DNA from: Verrucomicrobiia bacterium
GTDB lineage: Bacteria > Verrucomicrobiota > Verrucomicrobiia > Verrucomicrobiales > DEV007
Length of the DNA stretch: 58,283 bases
Reading direction: 5' to 3'
NCBI GenBank assembly: GCA_020439995.1
Contig: JAGROY010000139.1
Coordinates: 1 to 58,283, forward strand
Numbering within the stretch: the stretch's first letter is position 1; every line of letters begins with the position of its first letter. The notes beneath the pieces were generated by a model. That model was not told the DNA's origin, did not search any database, and was given only the letters and a program-made list of their open reading frames with translations. Shown one piece after another: positions 18,041 through 26,440 of this stretch. The position numbers and the translations under genes were made by a program.

Positions 18041-18662
18041 TATCGGAAGCGCCATTGCGGGGGAAAGTTCACCGTGCAGGTCTTCGATAGCGCGCCCGAG
18101 TGAGAAGCTGGCGGCTCACCCCCGAGAAATCGCGCTCGTTCGAAGCGCTCAATCCGGTGATCCCGAGGCTTTCCGTGAAATCGTTGAGTTCTATCAAGGG
18201 ACGGTTTACGCCTTTTGCTTTCGGTGGTTACGCTCTCCCGAAGATGCACAAGAAGTTTGTCAGGACGCCTTCGTCCGGGCTTATGGCGCTCTGTCCGGCT
18301 ACGCTCATCGAGGTAAACTTTCGACTTGGCTCTATCAGATAGCGCTCAATCTCTGCCGCGACCGAGCCCGTTCGCCGCGGTTTTCGTGGTCTAAAACGGT
18401 TCCTCTGGAATTCTGTCAAGACATCGCTAGTGGCGCACGGGCGCCCGATGACGCTGCGGTGTGGAATGGTGACTTGAAGCGACTTGATCAGGGACTCGAA
18501 GCCCTTCCTCGCCGCCTACGCGAACCGTTGATACTCTGTGGCATTGAGGGACTTAGCCACGATGAAGCCTCAGCAGTGCTGAATTGCTCTCCGCGAGCTA
18601 TCGAAGGACGCGTGTATCGCGCACGGCAGCGGCTTGCCAAGTGGTGGGAAAATCATCGCTAA
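18024..18662 (+). CDS. cnrH: ECF sigma factor, CnrH-like by context
   Basis: This 212-residue RNA polymerase sigma factor has region 2 (FCFRWLRSPEDAQEVCQDAFVRAYGAL with KLSTWLYQIALNLCRD) and region 4 (ALPRRLREPLILCGIEGLSHDEASAVL with AIEGRVYRARQRLAKW), and no regions 1.1 or 3, as in ECF sigmas. I start at the ATG 18024, which overlaps the sensor gene by 17 bp; the N-terminal 35 residues are outside the conserved part, so a shorter form is possible. Order and overlap (Y, X, H) match cnrYXH. It probably directs RNA polymerase to promoters in this island and to its own. Its promoter sequence could not be read. Confidence 0.9.
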   Translation: MNIAINIGSAIAGESSPCRSSIARPSEKLAAHPREIALVRSAQSGDPEAFREIVEFYQGTVYAFCFRWLRSPEDAQEVCQDAFVRAYGALSGYAHRGKLSTWLYQIALNLCRDRARSPRFSWSKTVPLEFCQDIASGARAPDDAAVWNGDLKRLDQGLEALPRRLREPLILCGIEGLSHDEASAVLNCSPRAIEGRVYRARQRLAKWWENHR

Positions 18663-18722
18663 ATCAATGACTGTAGCATCTTTCCCATGGGATTGGGTCG
18701 CTGCGCCTCGTCTCATCTAACA

Positions 18723-19367
18723 ATGGATCTTGCCCTGGAGATTTTCCGAAAGGGCGGCCCGATCATGTGGCCGCTGTTACTGTGTTCGTTTGTCGCACTG
18801 ACTGCGGTGATCGAACGCGCATTTTTCCTTTTTTCTCAGATACGCCGCACCGATCTGGCCATGCGGAAGACAGTAATGGAGCTTATGGCGGCGAAAAATC
18901 TCAAGGGAGCTGCCTCGCGGGCATGTGAGAGTGACGATTCCTTGGTGGCAGCGCTAAGTGAGGGGCTCCAGCTTCCTCCCGAACAAGCGTTACTTGGCTT
19001 CCGACGTGCCGCTGAAGCGAGGCTCCGGGAGATGGCACGTGGGGTGTCATTGCTCGACACTATCATCACCGCAGCTCCTCTGTTGGGATTGCTGGGAACC
19101 GTGACCGGGATGATCCGAGCATTCTCGTTGGTGGGAGGAACAGAACTCGGAGCACCTTCGGCGATCACGGGTGGCATCGCGGAGGCCTTGATCGCGACGG
19201 CGTTCGGCCTTGGGATCGCCATCCTGTCATTGATTCCGTTCAACTTTCTTACCGCGCGCGCTGAACGATTCCGGCACGAACTTCAGGATGCGGGCAGCGC
19301 GCTAGAGCTGGCTATAGCCGAATCCAGCACCCCTGAGCCAGTTTCCCCTGTCGCTAGCATTCACTAG
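18723..19367 (+). CDS. exbB: ExbB/TolQ-type proton channel subunit
   Basis: ExbB forms the pentameric inner-membrane core of the TonB motor. The 214-residue protein has three membrane segments: an N-terminal one (IMWPLLLCSFVALTAVIERAF), then the conserved pair containing LLDTIITAAPLLGLLGTVTGMI and the last helix near ALIATAFGLGIAILSLIPFNF. The cytoplasmic loop with SLVAALSEGL is typical. The start is the ATG 18723, before MDLALEIFRKGG. It lies 60 bp after the sigma factor and 6 bp before exbD, so motor and regulator are probably in one transcript. Confidence 0.93.
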   Translation: MDLALEIFRKGGPIMWPLLLCSFVALTAVIERAFFLFSQIRRTDLAMRKTVMELMAAKNLKGAASRACESDDSLVAALSEGLQLPPEQALLGFRRAAEARLREMARGVSLLDTIITAAPLLGLLGTVTGMIRAFSLVGGTELGAPSAITGGIAEALIATAFGLGIAILSLIPFNFLTARAERFRHELQDAGSALELAIAESSTPEPVSPVASIH

Positions 19368-19373
19368 GATTCC

Positions 19374-19796
19374 ATGGAACTTCCTTCACCCTTTGCCAAG
19401 CGGCGCGCGCGAATCGAGATCATCCCGCTCATCGATATTATCTTCTTTCTGCTCGCGACCTTCGTCATGGTGTCGCTGAGCATGGTAAAGCAACGCGGGA
19501 TCCCCGTGGATCTGCCAGCGGCCCAGACAGCTTCTTCGGAATCTTTCAGCGACGAAGACGTGACCGTCACACTGGCAGCTGACGGGCTGATTTACTGGAA
19601 CAAGACCGAAATACCCCCTGGCGACCTCCCTGAACGTCTCACAGAATTACACCGAAATTCTCCGGATGCTCGCCTGGCCATCAATGGTGATGCCGATGCT
19701 CGCCTCGGGCTGGCGCTGGAAGTGCTCGATGCCGCGCGCGCTGCAGACCTGCGTCGTATTCAATTTCAAACTAAACCCGTCTCTCAGCCAAAGTGA
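19374..19796 (+). CDS. exbD: ExbD/TolR-type proton channel subunit
   Basis: ExbD dimers sit inside ExbB and use the proton gradient to move TonB. The 140-residue protein has the single membrane helix with the essential aspartate in the sequence [20 protein letters not shown] (D21), and a periplasmic domain ending in KPVSQPK. AGGA lies about eight bases before the ATG, one of the few Shine-Dalgarno-like sequences in the window. The stop overlaps the tonB start (GTGA). Confidence 0.94.
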   Translation: MELPSPFAKRRARIEIIPLIDIIFFLLATFVMVSLSMVKQRGIPVDLPAAQTASSESFSDEDVTVTLAADGLIYWNKTEIPPGDLPERLTELHRNSPDARLAINGDADARLGLALEVLDAARAADLRRIQFQTKPVSQPK

Positions 19797-20635
19797 TTTC
19801 CCGGCATCTGAGTTTGTCTATGTTGGGTGCAGCCCTGCTCCACGCGGGTGCCGCCGTGCTGATGCCTCATCTCCTCACTCCGATTGATGCGATTCAGATA
19901 GTCGAGGCATCGGAACTCGACACCCGAATCGAAGTGGATCTAGTCGAATCGGTCGATGATCTTGCTCCTCGGGGGCCGGAACCTTTCGTTGAGCCGGAGC
20001 CTGTCGTCGAACCAGAGCCTATCGTCGAACCAGAGCCTGTCGTCGAGCCGGAACCTTTCGTTGCGCCGGAACCTGTCGTTGAGCCGGAGCCTGTCGTTGA
20101 GCCGGAGCCTGTCGTTGAGCCGGAGCCTGTCGTTGAGCCGGAGCCTGTCGTCGAACCAGAGCCTGTCGTCGAACCGGAGCCTATCGTTCCGCGAAAGGTT
20201 CCAAAGCCTCAGCCTCCAAAGGCGTCCAAACCAGTCCCGAAACCTGTTCCAAAGGCGGCTCCCAGTCCGCCCCCAAAAGCCCCACCGTCTCCCCCTAAGC
20301 GGACAGACAGAAACGCTACTGGTAGAGGAGCCTCAAGGCCATCATCGGCTGCCAGCGGTAAGGGAAATTCGGAGCTTGTATGCACTAGAAAACCAGCACC
20401 TTCCTACCCATCCGCTCTACGCCGCAAGGGCATTGAAGGTACGGTGATTCTAACCGTGACGGTCGACGCGAAAGGTCGGGTTCAAGACGCCACAGTCGCA
20501 CGAAGTAGCGGAAATGCTGCGCTCGACAAAGCCGCCCAGTCGGGGGTGCGTCGATGGCGCTACGATCCAGCCACCCGCAACGGCGCGCCAGTATCAGCGC
20601 GCACTCAAGTCCGTATCGTCTTCAAAGTAGAGTGA
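19793..20635 (+). CDS. tonB: TonB energy-transducing protein with long PEPVVE repeat arm
   Basis: TonB carries energy from ExbBD across the periplasm to outer-membrane receptors. The 280-residue product has an N-terminal membrane helix (about 9-25), then a rigid arm made of twelve hexapeptides of the type PEPVVE (about 62-133), then a Pro/Lys-rich section. The C-terminal TonB domain follows ([40 protein letters not shown], ending RIVFKVE). The start is a GTG overlapping the exbD stop. The arm is encoded by near-identical 18 bp units and may vary in length between strains. It is followed 86 bp later by its probable client receptor. Confidence 0.95.
   Translation: MISRHLSLSMLGAALLHAGAAVLMPHLLTPIDAIQIVEASELDTRIEVDLVESVDDLAPRGPEPFVEPEPVVEPEPIVEPEPVVEPEPFVAPEPVVEPEPVVEPEPVVEPEPVVEPEPVVEPEPVVEPEPIVPRKVPKPQPPKASKPVPKPVPKAAPSPPPKAPPSPPKRTDRNATGRGASRPSSAASGKGNSELVCTRKPAPSYPSALRRKGIEGTVILTVTVDAKGRVQDATVARSSGNAALDKAAQSGVRRWRYDPATRNGAPVSARTQVRIVFKVE
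19976..20191 (+). repeat. tandem repeat, 12 units of 18 bp, in tonB
   Basis: Twelve in-frame 18 bp units encode PEPVVE or close variants ([24 protein letters not shown]). Units 7, 8 and 9 are identical at the DNA level (CCGGAGCCTGTCGTTGAG) and unit 6 differs from them by one base, which suggests recent duplication. Because each unit is six codons, gain or loss changes the length of the TonB arm without breaking the frame. Confidence 0.95.
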
Positions 20636-20721
20636 TTCGAGTGTCAACTTTCTGGAGCACTTTCAAAAATAAATCGTGGGATCTGCCCTGGCCCGTTCGT
20701 CTCAATCCTCAGAACGCCTCT

Positions 20722-22806
20722 ATGAAATCTCCACACTTGTTTCTCACTTTCCTGACACTGCTTCCGGCTGTTTCTCATGCACAAAGCACCAATGAAGATC
20801 CCATTCCGACAACTTCTGCAGTCGTTGAGGAGTCGGGCATCACTGATACCGTGGTCGTTGTCGGCAAGGCAGAAGATCTACTCGGCTCAGCCCCTTCATC
20901 CAGTAAAGGCCAAGCCAACAATGAAGAACTGAGCCAGCGCCCCGTCCTGCGTCGTGGCGAACTACTCGAGGCCGTGCCTGGCGTCGTCATCACCCAGCAC
21001 TCGGGTGGCGGCAAGGCGAACCAGTACTTTGTCCGCGGCTTCAACCTGGATCACGGCACTGACTTTCATGTGTCGCTGGACGGCATGCCGGTCAACTTCC
21101 GCACCCATGCCCACGGTCAAGGCTACGCCGACCTCAACTTTCTTATTCCGGAATTCATCGAGCGCCTCGATTACTTTAAAGGCCCATTCTACCCGCAGCT
21201 GGGCGATCTTTCGACAGCCGGTGGCGCGCAATACCGCCTGTTCCAGGAACTACCCACGGGAATTGCCAGCGTTACCGTCGGCGAGAACGACTATTACCGC
21301 GCTCTGCTGGGAGATTCGTGGAACGTCGGGGCGGGCGTCCTGACTCTCGGCGGCGAATACACGCACGAGAACGGCCCGTGGACAAGTCCCGATGGCTACC
21401 AGCGCTACAACGGCCTGCTTCGCTATCACTTGGGAGACGAGGACAGCTATCTCAACTTCACAGCGATGTCCTACATCGGAGAATGGGATGCCACCGATCA
21501 GGTTCCGCAGCGTGCCATTCGAGACGGACGGATCGGACGATTCGACGCGATCGATCCGTCCGGCGGCGGTGAAACCTCCCGCCATAGCCTGCAGATGAGT
21601 TGGCAAGAGAAAGACGCGGGCGTCGTCACGCATGCCGACGCCTGGGTCGGCTACTACGACCTCGATCTCTTCTCCAATTTTACCTATTTTCTAAACGATC
21701 CAATCAACGGTGATCAGTTCGAACAGAAGGAGAGCCGAATCTTCGCCGGAGCCAACCTCTGGCGTCGTTGGGACTATGATCTCGCCGGACTACCGAGCAA
21801 TACCACGCTGGGATTTCAGACGCAGCACGACTGGATCGACGGTATTGGCCTGCATCTTACGAAGGCTCGCAAGCGACTCTCAACCGTCCGGCAAGACGAT
21901 GTTTATCAGGGAAGCTTTAGTCTTTACGCTGACCATGAAACCCAAGTCACGCCCTGGATGAGAACTGGTACCGGGCTTCGCGGTGATCTGGTGGCGTTTG
22001 ACGTCGATGGGGATCCGACAAACTCGGGTGATGATACTTCCGGGATTCTAAGCCCCAAGGCACACCTCATCTTTGGTCCCTGGGCGGAGACCGAATTTTA
22101 CATCAACGGTGGTCTTGGGTTTCACAGCAACGATGCGCGGGGAGTCACCATTTCGACCGATCCTCTTACTGGCGAATCCGTTAGCCCCGTCGACCCGCTT
22201 GTCCGCACCGAGGGACTGGAGATGGGATTGCGAACACAGGCGATTCCAGATTTGACGGCCACCATCTCGCTGTGGGGGCTGCGCAGTGATAGCGAATTCG
22301 TTTACGTCGGTGACGCCGGAACGACCGAGGCAGGCCCGGGCTCCGAGCGCTACGGAATCGAACTCGCCTCCTACTGGCGCCCGACGGATTGGCTCTCGCT
22401 CGACGCCGAATACGCCTGGAGTCATGCGCGATTTCTGGACGTCCCCTCAGGTGAAGATTATATCCCGAATTCCATCGAACATATGGTGAGCGCGGGCATC
22501 ACCGCAGGGAACGAAGAAGGCATCTATGCCAGCCTCAGAGCGCGCTATTTCTCGCCAAGGCCCCTTGAAGAAAGCGGCACCATAAAGGGCGATTCCAGTC
22601 TGCAGCTCAACGCTCGCGTCGGATACCGTCGCGGCCCATGGGAGTTCGCCGTTGATTGCCTCAACCTTCTCGACCGAGACGACAACGATATCGAATACTT
22701 CTACGAAAGCCGCTTGCCCGGCGAGGATATCGCTGGAATCGGAGACACTCACATTCACCCAGCAGAGCCGAGACAAGTAAGGGTCAGCGCGACGTATCGC
22801 TGGTAG
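20722..22806 (+). CDS. TonB-dependent outer-membrane receptor, probably for a metal or metal complex
   Basis: The 694-residue receptor has a signal peptide (MKSPHLFLTFLTLLPAVSHAQ) and a likely TonB box near DTVVVVGKAE. A plug domain (LLEAVPGVVITQHSGGGKAN, FVRGFNLDHGTDFHVSLDGM, FLIPEFIERLDYFKGPFYPQ) is followed by a 22-strand-type barrel ending RQVRVSATYRW. The plug is rich in His around LDHGTDFH and RTHAHGQG. I start at the ATG 20722 because the signal peptide begins there. Position directly after exbB-exbD-tonB and before a ZnuABC-type importer points to metal transport, but the ligand itself is not visible in the sequence. A free siderophore-like chelate remains possible. Confidence 0.9.
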   Translation: MKSPHLFLTFLTLLPAVSHAQSTNEDPIPTTSAVVEESGITDTVVVVGKAEDLLGSAPSSSKGQANNEELSQRPVLRRGELLEAVPGVVITQHSGGGKANQYFVRGFNLDHGTDFHVSLDGMPVNFRTHAHGQGYADLNFLIPEFIERLDYFKGPFYPQLGDLSTAGGAQYRLFQELPTGIASVTVGENDYYRALLGDSWNVGAGVLTLGGEYTHENGPWTSPDGYQRYNGLLRYHLGDEDSYLNFTAMSYIGEWDATDQVPQRAIRDGRIGRFDAIDPSGGGETSRHSLQMSWQEKDAGVVTHADAWVGYYDLDLFSNFTYFLNDPINGDQFEQKESRIFAGANLWRRWDYDLAGLPSNTTLGFQTQHDWIDGIGLHLTKARKRLSTVRQDDVYQGSFSLYADHETQVTPWMRTGTGLRGDLVAFDVDGDPTNSGDDTSGILSPKAHLIFGPWAETEFYINGGLGFHSNDARGVTISTDPLTGESVSPVDPLVRTEGLEMGLRTQAIPDLTATISLWGLRSDSEFVYVGDAGTTEAGPGSERYGIELASYWRPTDWLSLDAEYAWSHARFLDVPSGEDYIPNSIEHMVSAGITAGNEEGIYASLRARYFSPRPLEESGTIKGDSSLQLNARVGYRRGPWEFAVDCLNLLDRDDNDIEYFYESRLPGEDIAGIGDTHIHPAEPRQVRVSATYRW

Positions 22807-22956
22807 GACTTGTGGCTGGTTATCCTCAACAGGTGTTCGAAGATGAACCCTGCCCAAACGTGACTCACCGTCACCGCTGCCTCAGCCGGAACCCGGCATG
22901 GTGATTTCACTCATCAGTGACACTGAATTCCCTGCCGTGAGGTGCAAGCGTCATCA

Positions 22957-22975
22957 AATGCGAAATATTTGCATT
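22957..22975. promoter_or_regulatory. 19 bp inverted repeat, candidate metalloregulator (Zur/Fur-family) operator
   Basis: AATGCGAAATATTTGCATT is an inverted repeat with 8 bp arms (AATGCGAA and TTTGCATT, one mismatch) around a 3 bp centre. It lies in the only sizeable gap of the island (22807-23016), 41 bp before the barrel protein start and just upstream of a TTGACC (22981-22986) that could be a -35 element, although no good -10 follows. Length, symmetry and AT-rich centre fit a Fur-family site; no such regulator is encoded in the window. It would give the downstream half of the island a second control point. Confidence 0.45.
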
Positions 22976-23016
22976 AGTAATTGACCTTGATAGCGGATTC
23001 GATTATTGCAATAAAC

Positions 23017-24276
23017 ATGCAACAACAAACAATCAACGTTTGTGGCCTTCTGGCCTTCTTGTCACTAGCTCCCTTGGCGTATGCGGGAGACGCGGTCCCG
23101 AGTCTGCTCGAAGCCGAAGACTCCTTGATCTCTCCAGAAGCGCGAGCCAACCTCTGGACAGGCGAGGGACTGGGCCTGGGCGGGATTCTTTTCCCCCACT
23201 TGCATGTGAATTCGGCCTTCGGCACATCAACTGCCGATTCCATCGATAAGGTCACCATCGGGCATCACGACCCAAACCGCGAGGGTTTCACCGTGCAGAA
23301 CATCGAGTTGGGGACTTCGCTCAGACTCGGAGAATATGTGGAAGGCTTCGCCACCTACGCGGCAGTGATTGACCAGGACGACCAGTGGTCCGGTGTTTGG
23401 GAGGAGGCGTTTCTTAAAGTAAAGTCCCTGCCAGGAGGTTTCGAACTCCGTGGCGGTCGCTACTACAATCGGTTCGGGTTTTACAACGCCGTGCATCCGC
23501 ATGGTTACCTCTTCGTCGATAAAGATCTACTGGAAGGACGCATGCTGGGTGAGGACGGATTTGCCACCGAGGGTGGTGAGATCACCTGGCGGATGCCGAC
23601 GCCTTTCACCAGCGCGCTGTCCTACTCGTACGGACGCGCCTTTGTAGAGGAGGAAGAACACGGGCATGGCGAAGAAGAGAAGGAGTCCCTTTTTGAAGGT
23701 GAGGGCGCTGCCTTTGTCGATGAAATTCACTCCCTGCACTGGTTGGCAAAGTATGACTTCAACGACTTCCACCAATTTACGGGCCACCTGTCGGCCGCAT
23801 GGGGTGACAACGCCTACGGTCTGGACACCCGAGTCTACACAGCAGGTTTAGAGTATCTGTGGAGGGAGAACGGATACGAACCCGGTGGCAGGCATTTGAG
23901 ATGGCGCACGGGGCTGATGACGCGGGACATCGACGCCATCAGTGGTCACCTGCCGGGAGAGGAGGAAGAAGAAGAGGAAGACCACGAAAATGAACCAGCG
24001 TTGCAGAGCAGCCTCTTAGAATGGGGAGTCTCCAGCTCGGTGCACTATGGATGGCATGAATCCTGGGAGGCAGGGCTCGGGGCATCGTGGGTAGAGGGCA
24101 TCGGAAACGCGGGTTTTGAGGAGAGGATGCGCCTCTCACCACTGATCATCTGGCGCCCGACAGCGGACACCAATCTCAAACTCCAGTATAACTACGATCG
24201 ACTTGATGGAAATCAGGACGAACACAGTGTGTGGTTGGGATTCGGGTTCAACTGGGGCGACTCAGAGGTTCGGTAA
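23017..24276 (+). CDS. outer-membrane beta-barrel protein with acidic/His-rich loops
   Basis: This is a 419-residue product starting at the ATG 23017 with a signal peptide (QQQTINVCGLLAFLSLAPLAYA). Its alternating hydrophobic/aromatic strands fit an outer-membrane barrel (GFELRGGRYYNRFGFYNAVH, ending SVWLGFGFNW). Two loops are strikingly acidic and His-containing, EEEEHGHGEEEKE (near 23650-23690) and EEEEEEEDHENE (near 23959-23994), which could capture divalent metal. No close family is recognised. Position between the receptor and ZnuA-like gene suggests a second outer-membrane component of the same uptake route, perhaps a porin or metal-binding surface protein. It is 33 bp upstream of the ZnuA-like gene. 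Confidence 0.75.
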   Translation: MQQQTINVCGLLAFLSLAPLAYAGDAVPSLLEAEDSLISPEARANLWTGEGLGLGGILFPHLHVNSAFGTSTADSIDKVTIGHHDPNREGFTVQNIELGTSLRLGEYVEGFATYAAVIDQDDQWSGVWEEAFLKVKSLPGGFELRGGRYYNRFGFYNAVHPHGYLFVDKDLLEGRMLGEDGFATEGGEITWRMPTPFTSALSYSYGRAFVEEEEHGHGEEEKESLFEGEGAAFVDEIHSLHWLAKYDFNDFHQFTGHLSAAWGDNAYGLDTRVYTAGLEYLWRENGYEPGGRHLRWRTGLMTRDIDAISGHLPGEEEEEEEDHENEPALQSSLLEWGVSSSVHYGWHESWEAGLGASWVEGIGNAGFEERMRLSPLIIWRPTADTNLKLQYNYDRLDGNQDEHSVWLGFGFNWGDSEVR

Positions 24277-24309
24277 AACTAGAGTGTGCACATCTAACTT
24301 TTCTACGAC

Positions 24310-25227
24310 GTGAAAACCAAACAATCACTTTTACACACGATTTGCAGCTTCCTTCTTTTCGGCTCCTTCGCCCAGGCAGCGGAGCTGAAAGTCGCTACCA
24401 CGCATCCCTTGCTCTCCGATTTAGTGGAGCAAGTCGGCGGGGACACCGTCGAGGTCATCAGCCTTCTCAAGCCTGGTGGCGATGTTCACCACTTCGCCCC
24501 CAGCGCGAGCGACTTACGCTCGATGCAAGGAGCAAAGATCCTCTTCGCTTCCGGGAAAAACCTGGAACCCTATCTAGGAAAGCTCAAGGACTCACTTGGC
24601 AGTGGCGTCGCCATCGTCGAGGTTGGCAAGACCATCCCCTCGCTGAAGATATCCGCAGACGATGCGCTCTTTCTCTGTTGCCCGGCGCACGCACTAGGTG
24701 GCATCGATCCCCACTGGTGGCATAGCGCAGACAACATGGCACGGGCCGCTGGTGTGGTGGCGAAGGCCTTGGCAGAGGCCGATCCCGTGCACGGCTCCGC
24801 CTATAAGACGCAGGGCAAAGAGACAGCCAGGAGAATGAAGTCCCTGAAGAAGTGGGCCCAGAAGGAGATTGCCGCAATTCCTAAGCACAAGCGGAAACTC
24901 GTCACCGCCCACGCCGCTTTTGGCTATTTCTGCAAAGAATATAGTTTTCGCTTCGTGCCGATCATGGGTCTGGCACGCGAAGAGGATTACTCACCTAAAT
25001 TTGTTGGCGAAGCCCTCGAGGTCATCAAGAAAGAGAATATTCGCGCGGTCTTCCCTGAGGATCAGGCCAATCCAAAGCTCCTCAAAGAAATCGCACGCCA
25101 ATCCGGCATGTCGCTGGCATCGCCACTCATCGCCGATGGCACCAAGCCCGGGCCAGGCTCCACGTTCGAAGGGATGCTCCGGCACAATGTCGGTACCATC
25201 GTGAAAGCACTGTCCACCGAGGATTGA
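24310..25227 (+). CDS. znuA: ZnuA-type (cluster A-I) metal-binding periplasmic protein
   Basis: This is the solute-binding protein of a zinc/manganese-type ABC importer, 305 residues with a signal peptide ending AQAA and a GTG start. Expected metal ligands are H60 in DVHHFAP, H135 in DPHWWH, H201 in TAHAAFGYF and probably D276 in LIADG. Two differences from typical members are visible: the Asp of the HDAFGYF motif is Ala here, and a CCP sequence (C123-C124) lies ten residues before the second ligand. The long His-rich loop of proteobacterial ZnuA is missing. Zn, Mn, Fe and Ni/Co cannot be separated by sequence; the CnrX-like sensor would argue for Ni/Co and the family for Zn/Mn. Confidence 0.88.
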   Translation: MKTKQSLLHTICSFLLFGSFAQAAELKVATTHPLLSDLVEQVGGDTVEVISLLKPGGDVHHFAPSASDLRSMQGAKILFASGKNLEPYLGKLKDSLGSGVAIVEVGKTIPSLKISADDALFLCCPAHALGGIDPHWWHSADNMARAAGVVAKALAEADPVHGSAYKTQGKETARRMKSLKKWAQKEIAAIPKHKRKLVTAHAAFGYFCKEYSFRFVPIMGLAREEDYSPKFVGEALEVIKKENIRAVFPEDQANPKLLKEIARQSGMSLASPLIADGTKPGPGSTFEGMLRHNVGTIVKALSTED

Positions 25228-25655
25228 TGCGCGGATCGCCCACATTGCGGACGTTGGCGGCTACCGTTGCCGCCGTACTTTTCGCAGTTCTGCTGTTCCG
25301 AATCACCCATTCGGACACCACCACCCAAGCTCGGATCGAGATTGCGCAACCCGATAAGATCCCAACCCTCGTCCGAATCCGCAGTTCGCACACACCTTCA
25401 AAACTAACCTTGATGCTCGAAACGCGCGCGATCGTGGAACTTCACGAAGACACCGGGAACGCGTGGGAGATCGAAAGCCACTTGGTGATTCCCCCTGAAG
25501 GTGTGGAATTGTTGCTGGAAGCGAGCTGGCCCGAGGAAGCTGACCATGCCGCTGTCACGGTGGAACTGGAGCCCGAAGCGCTCGATGCCAAGTCCGAGAC
25601 AGCTTGGTCAGACGCGGGCGAACTCCAAGCCTATTTGACTTTCCGATGGCAATGA
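25227..25655 (+). CDS. small exported or membrane-anchored hypothetical protein within the importer operon
   Basis: No family is recognised. The 142-residue product (ATG 25227, overlapping the ZnuA-like stop as TGATG) has one N-terminal hydrophobic segment (about 8-25) and a beta-rich extracytoplasmic domain of about 110 residues with many acidic residues (ETRAIVELHEDTGNAWEIES, EASWPEEADHAAVTVELEPE). It ends in LQAYLTFRWQ. It overlaps the ATPase gene by up to 10 bp. Being placed inside znuA-znuC-znuB it may be a periplasmic accessory of the importer. Confidence 0.65.
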   Translation: MRGSPTLRTLAATVAAVLFAVLLFRITHSDTTTQARIEIAQPDKIPTLVRIRSSHTPSKLTLMLETRAIVELHEDTGNAWEIESHLVIPPEGVELLLEASWPEEADHAAVTVELEPEALDAKSETAWSDAGELQAYLTFRWQ

Positions 25656-26440
25656 CCAAGCGCGAAGATCATCTCTGCTGGGGTGCGGACAAACCCTGTC
25701 CTGGCTTCGGCAAACACCGCCTGGAGGTATCGAACTTAACGATTACCTACGGCCAGACTCTCGCGGTCGATCGCTTGTCTTTCCGCGCGGAATGCGGCGC
25801 TCGAGTGGCCTTGTTAGGGCCAAACGGCGCGGGCAAGAGCAGCCTGTTGAAAGCGCTGGCAGGTGTCCTTCGCCCGAAAGTTGGCACCGTGTTGTGGCGA
25901 GAGGCACCGATACGAGCAGCTCTCCACGAGATCGCCTACCTACCCCAGCGAGGCGAGATTGACTGGAGCTTTCCCGTCACCGTGCGCGGACTCGTCGAGA
26001 TGGGACGCTTTGCCCAGCTAGGGAACTGGCGCCGGTTCCGCAAACACGACCGGGATGTGGTGGCGCGCGCCATTGATGCAATGGAGATGAGCAACTTGAA
26101 AGAGCGTCCGATTGCTGAACTCAGCGGCGGCCAACAACAGCGCGCATTCATCGCCCGCGCCCTGGCACAGGAAGCGCATGTCCTACTTCTCGACGAACCG
26201 TTCGCTGGCTTGGACAAGCCCGCGCAGGAGACTCTTGGTGCATTGTTAGAACAGCTAGCCGGAGAAGGCCGACTGCTCATCGCCAGCCACCACGATCTGG
26301 AAACCGCATCGGGGCTGTTCGATGAAGCACTGCTGCTCAATCAACAAGTCATCGCCTCTGGCAGTATCAACGAAGTCCTGTCAGAACCACACCTGACGAC
26401 CGCCTACGGCGAGCCATCATCACGATGCGCTACTCGATGA
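25646..26440 (+). CDS. znuC: ZnuC-type ABC transporter ATPase
   Basis: This is the ATP-binding subunit of the metal importer, 264 residues. Walker A is GPNGAGKS, the Q-loop lies near AYLPQRGEIDWSFP, the signature is LSGGQQQR, Walker B is VLLLDEPFAGLD and the switch His is in ASHHDLE. The YLPQ...DWSFPVTV sequence is typical of the Zn/Mn branch of these ATPases. Starts at 25646 (MAMTKRED) and 25652 (MTKRED, an ATGA overlap) are both possible. The first 25 residues carry an unusual Cys/Trp/His sequence, HLCWGADKPCPGFGKH, before the ABC core. It overlaps the permease gene by 16 bp. Confidence 0.92.
   Translation: MAMTKREDHLCWGADKPCPGFGKHRLEVSNLTITYGQTLAVDRLSFRAECGARVALLGPNGAGKSSLLKALAGVLRPKVGTVLWREAPIRAALHEIAYLPQRGEIDWSFPVTVRGLVEMGRFAQLGNWRRFRKHDRDVVARAIDAMEMSNLKERPIAELSGGQQQRAFIARALAQEAHVLLLDEPFAGLDKPAQETLGALLEQLAGEGRLLIASHHDLETASGLFDEALLLNQQVIASGSINEVLSEPHLTTAYGEPSSRCATR

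Noticed and set aside
19976..20191. Regular repeats considered as a CRISPR array
   Set aside because: Units are contiguous without spacers and encode PEPVVE in frame; it is a coding tandem repeat.
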